Origin: Mycobacterium sp.
GTDB lineage: Bacteria; Actinomycetota; Actinomycetes; Mycobacteriales; Mycobacteriaceae
Length of the DNA stretch: 7,510 bases
Direction: 5' to 3'
NCBI GenBank assembly: GCA_025965815.1
Contig: JAOPWF010000227.1
Location: 1-7,510 of the forward strand
Of the stretch, positions 1 to 6,560 are shown piece by piece. Numbering within the stretch: the stretch's first letter is position 1; every line of letters starts with the position of its first letter. The notes under the pieces were generated by a model. That model saw only the letters and a program-made list of their open reading frames with translations. It was not told the origin of the DNA and did not search any database. A program made the position numbers and the translations under genes.

Positions 1-105
1 CTCGGCCCGCGGCGCGGCGAGGTCCTGGCGGAACTCCCGCAGCAGCCGCACCAACAGCTGGTCGATGGCCTGGCGATCCTGCGGCCGATCCCTTGGCGTG
101 GCCAT
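1..105 (-). CDS. 5' end of a probable transcriptional regulator (truncated by window edge)
   Basis: An open minus-strand frame starts at ATG (105-103) and runs without a stop off the left edge, giving 35 residues that begin MATPRDRPQDRQAIDQLLVR. About 32 of 35 codons end in G or C, as expected for a real gene here. The visible part is a charged N-terminus followed by an amphipathic helix (LLVRLLREFRQDL), which suits the first dimerisation helix of a MarR-type regulator, but no DNA-binding domain is in view and the family call is a guess. There is no clear Shine-Dalgarno sequence. A TAGTAT hexamer ends 11 nt before the ATG, so the transcript could be nearly leaderless, which is common in mycobacteria. 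The adjacent inverted repeats at 129-148 suggest an autoregulated gene. Alternatives are another small regulator or an unrelated protein. Confidence 0.5.
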   Translation of the reverse strand, partial: MATPRDRPQDRQAIDQLLVRLLREFRQDLAAPRAE

Positions 106-649
106 GACCGCCGAGGATACTACGGACACCGAAGTTTCGGTTTCCGAAGTAAATGAGGTGCGGACCCTGACCACGATCGGCACCCCGGTTCAGGGTTTCA
201 CGCTGACCGAGAAGTGGACGAAGGGTTGGCCCCTGGTGCTGCTGTATCGACTGCTCGGGCCCGCCGGATTCATCACGAAGACGTTGTCGGATTCGCTGCT
301 CGGCGCCGAAGCCGTTGCGGCTCAACCCGATCAGGCCGCCACCATCATGGAGTCGTTCCGCTCGGCAGACCGCAAGGCCATGCTGCACGCGACCAGGTCG
401 ATGATGCTGCATCGCAACGGTATCGAGGATCTGCTCGGCCGGGTCGCGGTGCCGACGCTGGTGATGCCGGTGCGTGATGACGTCATGGGCTGGCGGCCGG
501 ACGAAGCGCGCAGGACGTGCGCCGCGATCCGGGACTGCCGGGTGGAGGAGGTCGCGGGCACGGGGCACATCTCGCCGCTGCTCATCGACCGCGCCCGCAT
601 TGAGCGGCTGATCGGCGAATTCTGGAGCGCCGCCGTCCCGGGACGCTAA
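104..649 (+). pseudogene. alpha/beta hydrolase, N-terminally truncated remnant
   Basis: From about 158 the frame reads like the second half of an alpha/beta hydrolase: VRTLTTIGTPVQGF (the strand and loop after the nucleophile elbow), a helical cap region, then VPTLVMPVRDD carrying the likely acid residue, and GTGHISPL carrying the usual catalytic histidine. The first half, including the oxyanion region and the GxSxG nucleophile elbow, is absent. Upstream of 158 the frame (from ATG 104-106) encodes an acidic stretch without hydrolase character that passes through the operator-like repeats. The in-frame ORF from 104 is 181 residues, against roughly 260-300 usual for the family. A deletion probably fused the 3' half to the regulator's promoter region. 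An active serine hydrolase is unlikely without the nucleophile. Its TAA stop overlaps the stop of the convergent aldehyde dehydrogenase gene. Confidence 0.7.
117..148 (-). promoter_or_regulatory. Candidate promoter with interleaved CCGAA/TTCGG operator-like repeats
   Basis: Three five-base half-sites alternate in the order CCGAA (129-133), TTCGG (136-140), CCGAA (144-148), separated by GT and TTT. They form two overlapping perfect inverted repeats, with a 7-bp direct repeat CCGAAGT at 129-135 and 144-150. On the minus strand a TAGTAT hexamer (122-117) matches the mycobacterial TANNNT -10 pattern, and the repeats cover the spacer and -35 region, where a bound repressor would block RNA polymerase. 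No good TTGACA-like -35 is visible. That this is the operator of the regulator starting at 105 is inference from position. Confidence 0.45.
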
Positions 650-2079
650 CCCGTGTAGACCATCACATGCTTGATGCGGGTGTAGTCCTCCAGGCCGTAC
701 ATCGACAGGTCCTTGCCGTGCCCGGACGACTTGAAGCCACCGTGCGGCATCTCGGCGACCAGCGGAATGTGGGTGTTGATCCACACGCAGCCGAAGTCCA
801 GCGCATTGGACATCCGGATCGCCCGCGACACGTCCTTGGTCCACACCGAGGACGCCAGCCCGTACTCGACCCCGTTCGCCCACCGGAGCGCCTCGTCCTC
901 GTCGGTGAACGACTGCACGGTGATGACCGGCCCGAAGACCTCGTTCTGGATCAGCCGGTCGTCTTGCAGGAGACCCCCGATCACGGTCGGCTCGACGTAG
1001 AAGCCGGTGTCACCCTGACGCTGCCCGCCGATCGCGACCCTGGCGTGATCGGGAACGTCGTCGAAAAAGCTCAGCACCCGGTCCATCTGGTTGACGTTGT
1101 TCACCGGCGGCACCCAGGCGTCCTCATCGTCAGCGGACCTGCCGTATGTCGTCGCGGCTCCCTTGGCCTGCTCGGCCAGCGCGTCGGTGAGGTCGTTCGC
1201 GATCGACGCGGGCGCCAGCACCCGCGTCGCCGCCGTGCAGTCCTGGCCGGCGTTGAAGTAACCGGCCATGGCGATACCCTCGGCGGCCGAGGCGATATCG
1301 GCGTCATCGAAGACGATGACCGGCGCCTTGCCGCCGAGTTCGAGGTGCGTGCGCTTGAGGTGGCTGCCGGCGCTGACCGCCACCGCACGGCCCGCGGCGA
1401 CCGAGCCGGTGATCGACACCATCTCCGGGGTCGGGTGGGCGACGACCGCCGCGCCGGTGACCCGGTCGCCCGCAACAACATTGAGCACTCCGGGCGGCAG
1501 GTGCTCGGCGGCCAACTGGGCGAGCATCACGGTGGTGACCGGGGTGGTGTCGCTGGGCTTGATCACGACGGTGTTGCCCGCCGCGATCGCCGGGGCGAAC
1601 TTCCAGATCGCCATCATCATCGGGTAGTTCCACGGCGCGACCTGTCCGATGACGCCGACCGGCTCCCGCCGGATCCAGGATGTGTGGTTCTCCATGTACT
1701 CGCCGGCCGACTTGCCCTCCAGTACCCGGGCGGCGCCCGCGAAGAAGCGAATCTGGTCCAGCATCGGCGGGATCTCTTCGGCCCTGGTGACGTGGTTCGG
1801 CTTACCGGTGTTGCGCCCCTCGGCGGCCACCAGATCGTCGGCGGCCTTCTCCACCTCGTCGGCGAAATCGAGCAGCGCCTTCTGCCGCTGCGCCGGGGTG
1901 GTGCGCTTCCAGTCGGCGAAGGCCTTGGACGCGGCGGCATAGGCATTGTCGACGTCCTGCTCATTGGAAATCGGTGCGGTGCCGTACTGCTCGCCGGTGG
2001 ACGGGTCGACCAGCGGCATCGTCGCCCCGCTGACCGAATCGACCAGTTCGCCGCCGATGAAGTTCTGGACGGTTGTCAT
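646..2079 (-). CDS. patD: gamma-aminobutyraldehyde dehydrogenase (PatD-type aldehyde dehydrogenase)
   Basis: This 477-residue protein is a full-length NAD(P)-dependent aldehyde dehydrogenase, expected to oxidise 4-aminobutanal to 4-aminobutyrate (GABA) in the cytosol. Visible landmarks are PWN (149-151), the cofactor-binding lysine in IKPSD (K174), TGS (224-226), the general base in LELGGKAP (E247), the nucleophile in GQDC (C281) and EVFGP (380-384). The stretches EIP..RFFAGAAR near 102-118, FNAGQDCTAATR (275-286) and GKDLSMYGLEDYT (455-467) match the E. coli PatD subgroup as I remember it better than succinate-semialdehyde or betaine aldehyde dehydrogenases. The ATG has an AGGAG site (2091-2087) seven bases upstream. 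It lies 33 nt behind gabT on the same strand, so the pair is probably one operon supplying and then consuming GABA. Related omega-aminoaldehydes could also be substrates. The 3' end overlaps the convergent hydrolase remnant by 4 nt and no terminator is visible. Confidence 0.9.
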   Translation of the reverse strand: MTTVQNFIGGELVDSVSGATMPLVDPSTGEQYGTAPISNEQDVDNAYAAASKAFADWKRTTPAQRQKALLDFADEVEKAADDLVAAEGRNTGKPNHVTRAEEIPPMLDQIRFFAGAARVLEGKSAGEYMENHTSWIRREPVGVIGQVAPWNYPMMMAIWKFAPAIAAGNTVVIKPSDTTPVTTVMLAQLAAEHLPPGVLNVVAGDRVTGAAVVAHPTPEMVSITGSVAAGRAVAVSAGSHLKRTHLELGGKAPVIVFDDADIASAAEGIAMAGYFNAGQDCTAATRVLAPASIANDLTDALAEQAKGAATTYGRSADDEDAWVPPVNNVNQMDRVLSFFDDVPDHARVAIGGQRQGDTGFYVEPTVIGGLLQDDRLIQNEVFGPVITVQSFTDEDEALRWANGVEYGLASSVWTKDVSRAIRMSNALDFGCVWINTHIPLVAEMPHGGFKSSGHGKDLSMYGLEDYTRIKHVMVYTG

Positions 2080-2112
2080 GAGTGAGCTCCTGTTCGGTAG
2101 TGATCCGGAGTG

Positions 2113-3456
2113 TTAGAGGTCCGCGAGGATCAGGGCGAGGACGTCGAGACCCTCTTCCAGTAAGTCGTCGCTGATCGTCAGCGGGGGCAGGAAGCGCAGC
2201 ACGTTGCCGAAGGTGCCGCAGGACAGCACGATCACCCCGGCCGCGTGGGCGCCCGCGCAGAGCGCCTTGGTCAGCTCGGCATCGGGTTCGGTGGTGCCCG
2301 CCTTGACCAGTTCCACGGCGATCATCGCGCCGCGGCCCCGCACGTCGCCGATGCGGTCGTCCTCGGCCTGCAGCCTGCCGAGGCGGTCCTTCATCAGCTT
2401 CTCGATCTGCTGAGCCCGTTCCACCAGACCGTCCGCCTCGATGGTCTCGATTGTGGCCAGTGCCGCCGCGCAGGCGACCGGGTTGCCGCCGTAGGTGCCC
2501 CCCAGCCCGCTGACGTGCGGGGAGTCCATGATCTCGGCGCGGCCGGTCACGCCGGACAGCGGTAACCCGTCGGCGATGCCCTTGGCGGTGACGATCAGGT
2601 CCGGCTCGATGCCCTCGTGCTCGCAGGCGAACATCGCGCCGGTGCGGGCGAAACCGCTCTGCACCTCGTCGGCGATGAACACCACATTGTTCTTGCGGCA
2701 CCAGTCCAGCAGCGCAGGCAGGAATCCGTCGGCGGGAACGATGAACCCGCCTTCGCCCTGGATCGGCTCGATGATGACCGCGGCGAGGTTGTCCGCGCCG
2801 ACCTGCTTGTCCATCACCGTGATGGCGCGTCTGGCGGCCAGTTCACCGTCGGTGGCGAGCTCCTTGCCCCCGAATTCGGCGTCCCGGAACGGATAGGAGA
2901 GCGGCGCCCGGTAGATCTCCGGCGCGAAGGGGCCGAAGCCGTGCTTGTAGGGCATCGACTTGGCGGTCAGCGCCATCGTCAGGTTGGTGCGGCCGTGATA
3001 GGCGTGGTCGAACGCGACTACCGCCTGCTTGCGGGTGTAGGAGCGGGCAATCTTGATGGCATTCTCGACGGCCTCTGAGCCCGAGTTGAACAGCGCGGAA
3101 CGTTTCTCCCCGGAACCCGGGGTCAGGCGGTTGAGTTGTTCGCAGACCGCGACGTATTCCTCGTACGGCGTGATCATGAAGCAGGTGTGCGTGAAGTCCG
3201 CGACCTGGTTGCGCACCGCCTCGACCACCCGCGCCGATGCGTTACCGATCGTGGTGACGGCGATCCCAGAGCCGAGATCGATGAACCGGTTGCCGTCGAC
3301 GTCCTCGAGGACGCCGCCGCCCGCCCGCGCCGCGTACACCGGCATGGTGTTTCCGATTCCGCTGGACACCGCAACGACCTTGCGGTCGATCAGCGCCTGC
3401 GATGCAGGACCCGGGATCGCGGTGGCCAGGTAGCGGCTCTGTTCGAGGGTGGTCAC
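2113..3456 (-). CDS. gabT: 4-aminobutyrate aminotransferase (PLP-dependent, class III)
   Basis: The 447-residue product should transfer the amino group of GABA to 2-oxoglutarate, giving succinate semialdehyde and glutamate. Class III aminotransferase features are present: the PLP phosphate-binding loop NSGSEAVENA (124-133), the PLP-stacking AYHGRT (152-157), IADEVQ with the pyridine-nitrogen aspartate (D263), the Schiff-base lysine in TAKGIADGLPLSG (K292), GGTYGGNP (319-326), and the C-terminal RFLPPL arginine (R421), which usually binds the substrate carboxylate. Length fits the family. The start is GTG (3456-3454), supported by AGGAG (3466-3462) five bases upstream. It is first of a two-gene unit with the PatD-type dehydrogenase. 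A TAGGCT hexamer (3487-3482) could be a -10 box but lacks a convincing -35. In M. tuberculosis gabT is Rv2589 and sits beside yajC (Rv2588c), from memory; here about 3.2 kb separates them. Confidence 0.95.
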   Translation of the reverse strand: MTTLEQSRYLATAIPGPASQALIDRKVVAVSSGIGNTMPVYAARAGGGVLEDVDGNRFIDLGSGIAVTTIGNASARVVEAVRNQVADFTHTCFMITPYEEYVAVCEQLNRLTPGSGEKRSALFNSGSEAVENAIKIARSYTRKQAVVAFDHAYHGRTNLTMALTAKSMPYKHGFGPFAPEIYRAPLSYPFRDAEFGGKELATDGELAARRAITVMDKQVGADNLAAVIIEPIQGEGGFIVPADGFLPALLDWCRKNNVVFIADEVQSGFARTGAMFACEHEGIEPDLIVTAKGIADGLPLSGVTGRAEIMDSPHVSGLGGTYGGNPVACAAALATIETIEADGLVERAQQIEKLMKDRLGRLQAEDDRIGDVRGRGAMIAVELVKAGTTEPDAELTKALCAGAHAAGVIVLSCGTFGNVLRFLPPLTISDDLLEEGLDVLALILADL

Positions 3457-3785
3457 GGTCTCTCCTGACTTTGGCGGTTCGAGCCTAGTCCCAGACGGTG
3501 CAGCTTCGGACCGGAAACCTGCGTCGGCCCGGGGCCGTTGATCCGGGCGGGGAGGGTGGCGGCGCGGGGTCCGTAGTGGCTGTAGAGGACCGGCATCCGG
3601 CAGTAGGCGAGCACGGCGGACGCACTCTCACAAGGCCTTTCAGCGCCAGCGACGACGACCGACCACTCCTGACTGCTGCCGCGGTCGGCGACCAGGGTGA
3701 CGGTGGCGACGGTGATCGCGGCACTACGCAGCGCGGTGCGGGTCCCGTGGCTGCGGTGGCGCCGGGTGTGGCCGAGTTCGGGCAT
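3453..3785 (-). CDS. hypothetical protein of 110 residues, 4-nt overlap with gabT start
   Basis: I do not recognise this ORF. It starts at ATG 3785-3783; in-frame GTG and TTG codons at 3809 and 3812 would extend it by up to nine codons. It ends at a TGA that overlaps the gabT GTG (GTGA). Most codons in this frame end in G or C from the start to about 3525, which favours it over the two competing minus-strand frames. The product is basic at the N-terminus (HTRRHRSHGTR), then has a short apolar stretch (AAITVATVTLV) and a segment MPVLYSHYGPRAATLPARI. The tail (from about LHRLGLG) falls where the gabT promoter and ribosome-binding site would be expected, so the last codons may be chance. It could be a real small gene translationally coupled to gabT, a remnant of a larger gene, or a non-coding frame. 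There is no good ribosome-binding site ahead of the ATG. Confidence 0.3.
   Translation of the reverse strand: MPELGHTRRHRSHGTRTALRSAAITVATVTLVADRGSSQEWSVVVAGAERPCESASAVLAYCRMPVLYSHYGPRAATLPARINGPGPTQVSGPKLHRLGLGSNRQSQERP
3462..3466 (-). promoter_or_regulatory. Shine-Dalgarno site of gabT
   Basis: The minus strand reads AGGAG, then five bases, then GTG ACC ACC. This fixes the GTG at 3456 as the gabT start, since no ATG stands in a comparable position. Confidence 0.7.
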
Positions 3786-3890
3786 GTCAGTGCGATCCGC
3801 GCTGAACACCAACAGTCACTGGAGCCGGACGTGGCTGGGGGGGCTCGAAAGTATCGGGCATCCGGTCGATCTGGTCCGGCCACGACTGGG

Positions 3891-4086
3891 GCGGTTCCGC
3901 GAGTACTTGGCTTTCTCGGTTGCCGGGTAGAAGAACAGATACGTTCCGCTTCCCGCCGGCCGGTCGGTAGGCGAACTCGTCGTCGGTGTTGGCGAACTTC
4001 TCAAATCCGAGGAGCGGCATGATCGCGGCGTAGTAACTCTTTGCGGCCCGCAGATCTGGCACGTTGATGCCGAGGTATCCAAGCAT
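3891..4086 (-). pseudogene. VOC-family (glyoxalase/bleomycin-resistance fold) protein, frameshifted and truncated
   Basis: ATG 4086-4084 opens a frame reading MLGYLGINVPDLRAAKSYYA, the first beta-strand and helix of a VOC (vicinal oxygen chelate) domain, and continues to residue 46 (AYRPAGGK). Just after this lysine codon (3951-3949) the reading continues in another frame as GTYLFFYPATEKAKYSRNR, the expected next strand of the fold, so a net one-base gain or two-base loss lies at about 3948. After about 3891 no frame shows the rest of the domain, which normally ends near residue 125-135. The original frame runs on as unrelated sequence to a TGA at 3787-3789. The gene is therefore damaged twice, by a frameshift and by loss of the 3' half including late metal ligands. 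What the intact enzyme did cannot be told. It is transcribed away from the kinase gene, 119 bp apart. Confidence 0.7.
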
Positions 4087-4127
4087 GGTCCGATCTTCAC
4101 GGCTGACCGGGCACGGGTGTGCAGCCT

Positions 4128-4139
4128 TCGATCGATCGA
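4128..4139. repeat. 12-bp perfect palindrome between VOC remnant and kinase gene
   Basis: TCGATCGATCGA reads the same on both strands and lies 66 bp before the kinase start, in the divergent 4087-4205 gap. It might be a regulator site, but a tetranucleotide repeat of this kind can arise by chance. No clear -10/-35 pair is visible around it. Confidence 0.25.
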
Positions 4140-4205
4140 GATAGATGTCACCCGGCGGCCGCGACGCCCATTGGGGCAACGGCGGCGGCCTTGCAATCAT
4201 TGGGT

Positions 4206-5762
4206 ATGGCCTCACCCCACCGCGCCTCGCGCATCGGCACGCAGTTCGGGCCGTACCAACTCCGGTCGCTGATCGGCGTGGGCGGGATGGGCGAGGTCTA
4301 CCGGGCTTTCGACACCGTCAAGGACCGGATGGTCGCGGTGAAGCTGCTTCGCCCGGAGCTGGCCGCTGACGCCGGCTTTCAGGAGCGGTTCCGCCGTGAA
4401 TCCCGGGTCGCCGCACGGTTGCAGGAGCCGCACATCATTCCGGTTCATGACTGGGGTGACATCGGCGGCGTCCTCTACATCGACATGCGGCTGGTGGACG
4501 GCTCGAACGTCAAAACAGTGCTTACCCAGAGCGGCCCGATGCCCACCGGGCGCGCCGCGTCCATCGTCGGGCAGGTGGCCGCCGCACTGGACGCCGCGCA
4601 TGCCGACGGACTCGTGCATCGCGACGTCAAGCCGGAGAACGTCCTGATCACGGCGGGTGACTTCGCATACCTTGTCGACTTCGGCATCGCCCATGTCGGT
4701 GCGGACTCCGGGCTCACGACAGCGGGTGCGGCGATCGGGTCGTGCGCCTATATGGCGCCCGAACGGTTCACCGGCGGAGCCGTCGGCCCGCAGTCGGACG
4801 TGTACTCGCTGGCGTGCCTACTCTACGAGTGCCTGACGGGCCAACCGCCCTTCCCGGCCCCCGAGCTCGGCCAGGTGATGAGCGCCCACATGTTCTCGGC
4901 GCCGCCGCGGCCCAGTGCGGCGCGACCCGGTCTGAATCCGGCGTTCGACGATGTGATCGCGCGCGGTATGGCAAAGCAGCCGGCCGCGCGGTTCGGCTCG
5001 GCGGGTGAGCTCGCGCGGGCGGCGTTTGCGGCGACTGCGTCGCCGAACGCACCCGTCAAACCGCGGCCGCAAGCTGCCAAGCCGCCCGCGACCCGGCAAT
5101 TCTCACAACAGTGGCCGACCCCGACCGGATCGGCGTTCGGTCCGTACGCCGACGTCGCGAGGAGACCGGCGGTACCGGTGCAGCAGCGGCGACGCTTCGG
5201 GCGTACCCAGCTGGTGTTGGCTGTCGGGTCCGTGGCGATGTTGGCCGCCGCGGCGCTGCTGGCGGTGCTGCTTGTCGCGGGGGTGGACTGGGGTGGCTCC
5301 CAACCCGCGGGTGTCGGCGCGCCGCCCGCTCCGAGCGCGACCGAAACGACCGCTGAGACGTCAGCCACCCCCTCGACATCATCCTCACCAACATCGACCT
5401 CATCGACGACGACGTCGCAGCGACCGCCGGTCGGCGTGACCGGGGCCGATGCGCGGGGCTTCGTGGACTATCCCGGCGCCCGCTGCAACGACGGAAACAC
5501 GGCGGCGGCCACGGGCCGCACCGCCAAATCCCTGTTGGTGGTCTGTCGAACCGGACCCGCCGACTTCTACTACCGGGGTCTGCGGCTCAGCGACGGCGCG
5601 ACGATCGAACTCGGCAATGCGCTGCCTTCGTCGGGCGGCTTCGACGTCACCAACCCGGTCGACGGAACGCGCTACGAGGTCCGCCCGCAGAACCTGTCGA
5701 TCGTCGGCAAGGGCGGCAACGTCGACTCGTTTGAACCGATGGTCGAATACGCCTCGACCTGA
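4206..5762 (+). CDS. receptor-type serine/threonine protein kinase, PknD/PknE-like
   Basis: ATG 4206 gives 518 residues. An in-frame GTG at 4119 would add 29, but the added residues do not look like kinase sequence and the family normally starts shortly before FGPYQL. Neither start has a clear Shine-Dalgarno sequence. The Hanks-type kinase domain spans about 14-275: glycine loop GVGGMGEV (24-31), K46 in VAVK, E65 in helix C, catalytic loop HRDVKPEN (138-145, D140), DFG (158-160), YMAPE (182-186) and SDVYSL (197-202). All catalytic residues are present, so it should be active. A Pro/Gln-rich juxtamembrane part and RRRFGR precede one membrane helix (about 336-359). A Ser/Thr/Pro-rich linker (373-407) leads to an extracytoplasmic domain of about 110 residues with two cysteines (C427, C447) that could form a disulfide. 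This C-terminal domain resembles those of other mycobacterial kinases rather than PASTA or NHL sensor domains. It is probably monocistronic, with unknown ligand and substrates. Confidence 0.9.
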   Translation: MASPHRASRIGTQFGPYQLRSLIGVGGMGEVYRAFDTVKDRMVAVKLLRPELAADAGFQERFRRESRVAARLQEPHIIPVHDWGDIGGVLYIDMRLVDGSNVKTVLTQSGPMPTGRAASIVGQVAAALDAAHADGLVHRDVKPENVLITAGDFAYLVDFGIAHVGADSGLTTAGAAIGSCAYMAPERFTGGAVGPQSDVYSLACLLYECLTGQPPFPAPELGQVMSAHMFSAPPRPSAARPGLNPAFDDVIARGMAKQPAARFGSAGELARAAFAATASPNAPVKPRPQAAKPPATRQFSQQWPTPTGSAFGPYADVARRPAVPVQQRRRFGRTQLVLAVGSVAMLAAAALLAVLLVAGVDWGGSQPAGVGAPPAPSATETTAETSATPSTSSSPTSTSSTTTSQRPPVGVTGADARGFVDYPGARCNDGNTAAATGRTAKSLLVVCRTGPADFYYRGLRLSDGATIELGNALPSSGGFDVTNPVDGTRYEVRPQNLSIVGKGGNVDSFEPMVEYAST

Positions 5763-5774
5763 CGGACTGGGTGT

Positions 5775-6466
5775 CTATGCCTCAGTGACCAGGGGTGGTC
5801 CGTCGACCCGGTTGATCGTGGCGAACGCTTCGACCGGCGTCCGGTTGAGCCGGCGCGGTTGATGGACGGGATGGCCCAGCGCGATGACGGCGGCCAGGGC
5901 GAGCGGCCCGGACGCTCCCAGCAGTGCCTTGACCTGATCCTCCTACCGGATCGCCATGGTGGTCACGACGCCACCCAGCCGCTCGGCGCGGGCTGCCAGC
6001 AATACGCTCCACGCGAACGGGTAGACGGAAGCTCCGCCCGCGAACGGGTAGCGCGCCCCATCGCGGTCGACGGCCGCGAGCGCCGAGAGGTCGGTGAACA
6101 GGGCCAGCAGGACGGGAACCTCGTCGAGTCGTTCAGCGAATCCGGTGGCCGGCGCGCTGGCGCGCTGGTCGGCGCTGCTGGTGTCGATGGCGGTGGTCTC
6201 GGCGTCGCGGTCGTTGGTCGGCGCCCACGGCCGCAGGCCGGCGGCGCGCATCGCCAGGTAGTCGTACCAACCGGTCAGATAGAGATCGCGGAGCCGTCGG
6301 CGCTTCTCGGCGTCCTTGACCACGACGACGCGCCAGGACTGCCGTCGCCGCCGCTTGGCGCGAAACGGGCGGTGTCGAGCACTCTGGCAAGCGCCGCGTC
6401 GTCGACGAGCTCGTCGGTGAACTCGCGGACGGCACCGGTAGTGCGCAGCGCGTCGGTCAACTCCAT
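5775..6466 (-). pseudogene. nitroreductase family protein, inactivated by frameshift and nonsense codon
   Basis: The gene opens at ATG 6466-6464 with MELTDALRTTGAVREFTDEL, typical of FMN-dependent nitroreductases. After FAPSGG (codon 40, 6349-6347) one base appears to be missing at 6345-6346, and the reading continues in the next frame as RQSWRVVVVKDAEKRRRL, restoring the family's (S/N)GGNRQ-W FMN-binding segment. That frame continues through a mid-region and LLAARAERLGGVVTTMAIR to a TAG at 5945-5943. Beyond it the same frame stays meaningful (EDQVKALLGASGPLALAAVIALGHP, ending at TAG 5777-5775), so the internal stop looks like a CAG-to-TAG or similar change. Restoring one base gives about 230 codons, which fits the family. 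Intact homologues are flavin oxidoreductases using NAD(P)H. The gene converges on the kinase with only 12 nt between stops, and no terminator hairpin is visible. Sequencing error could explain one lesion, less easily both. Confidence 0.85.
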
Positions 6467-6560
6467 CAGGCCATGATGGTCGGCCGATCGGGCCGCCAGC
6501 AATGTTCACCTGACCGGCCGCACTCGGTTATCAGCTGCGGCAATGGCACACTGGACAGTT

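Noticed and set aside
667..2085. 472-codon plus-strand open frame opposite the dehydrogenase gene
   Set aside because: It mirrors the dehydrogenase, is rich in Arg, Gly, Val, His and Asp as antisense frames of GC-rich genes are, and matches no family. The minus-strand protein has a complete set of catalytic motifs.
1961..2701. 246-codon minus-strand frame across the gabT-dehydrogenase junction
   Set aside because: It is an alternative-frame shadow of two well-supported genes, with Arg-rich low-complexity composition and no recognisable domain.
3482..3487. TAGGCT as the gabT -10 promoter box
   Set aside because: It fits TANNNT, but no -35 element is found at proper spacing and such hexamers are common, so it is not listed as its own feature.
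3498..4022. 174-codon plus-strand frame over the unknown ORF and VOC remnant
   Set aside because: Its composition is typical of an antisense shadow and half of it lies opposite recognisable VOC sequence. It has no ribosome-binding site or family features.
4119..4205. Upstream GTG extension of the kinase (29 extra residues)
   Set aside because: The added residues have no kinase character, and the ATG at 4206 places the N-terminus where this family normally begins.
5859..6476. 205-codon plus-strand frame opposite the nitroreductase remnant
   Set aside because: The minus strand shows continuous nitroreductase homology across two lesions; the plus-strand frame is low-complexity Gly/Arg-rich sequence.
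6481..6495. CGGCC-GATCG-GGCCG inverted repeat upstream of yajC
   Set aside because: The stem is only 5 bp with no T-tract, and such repeats are frequent by chance in GC-rich DNA, so I do not call it a terminator or operator.
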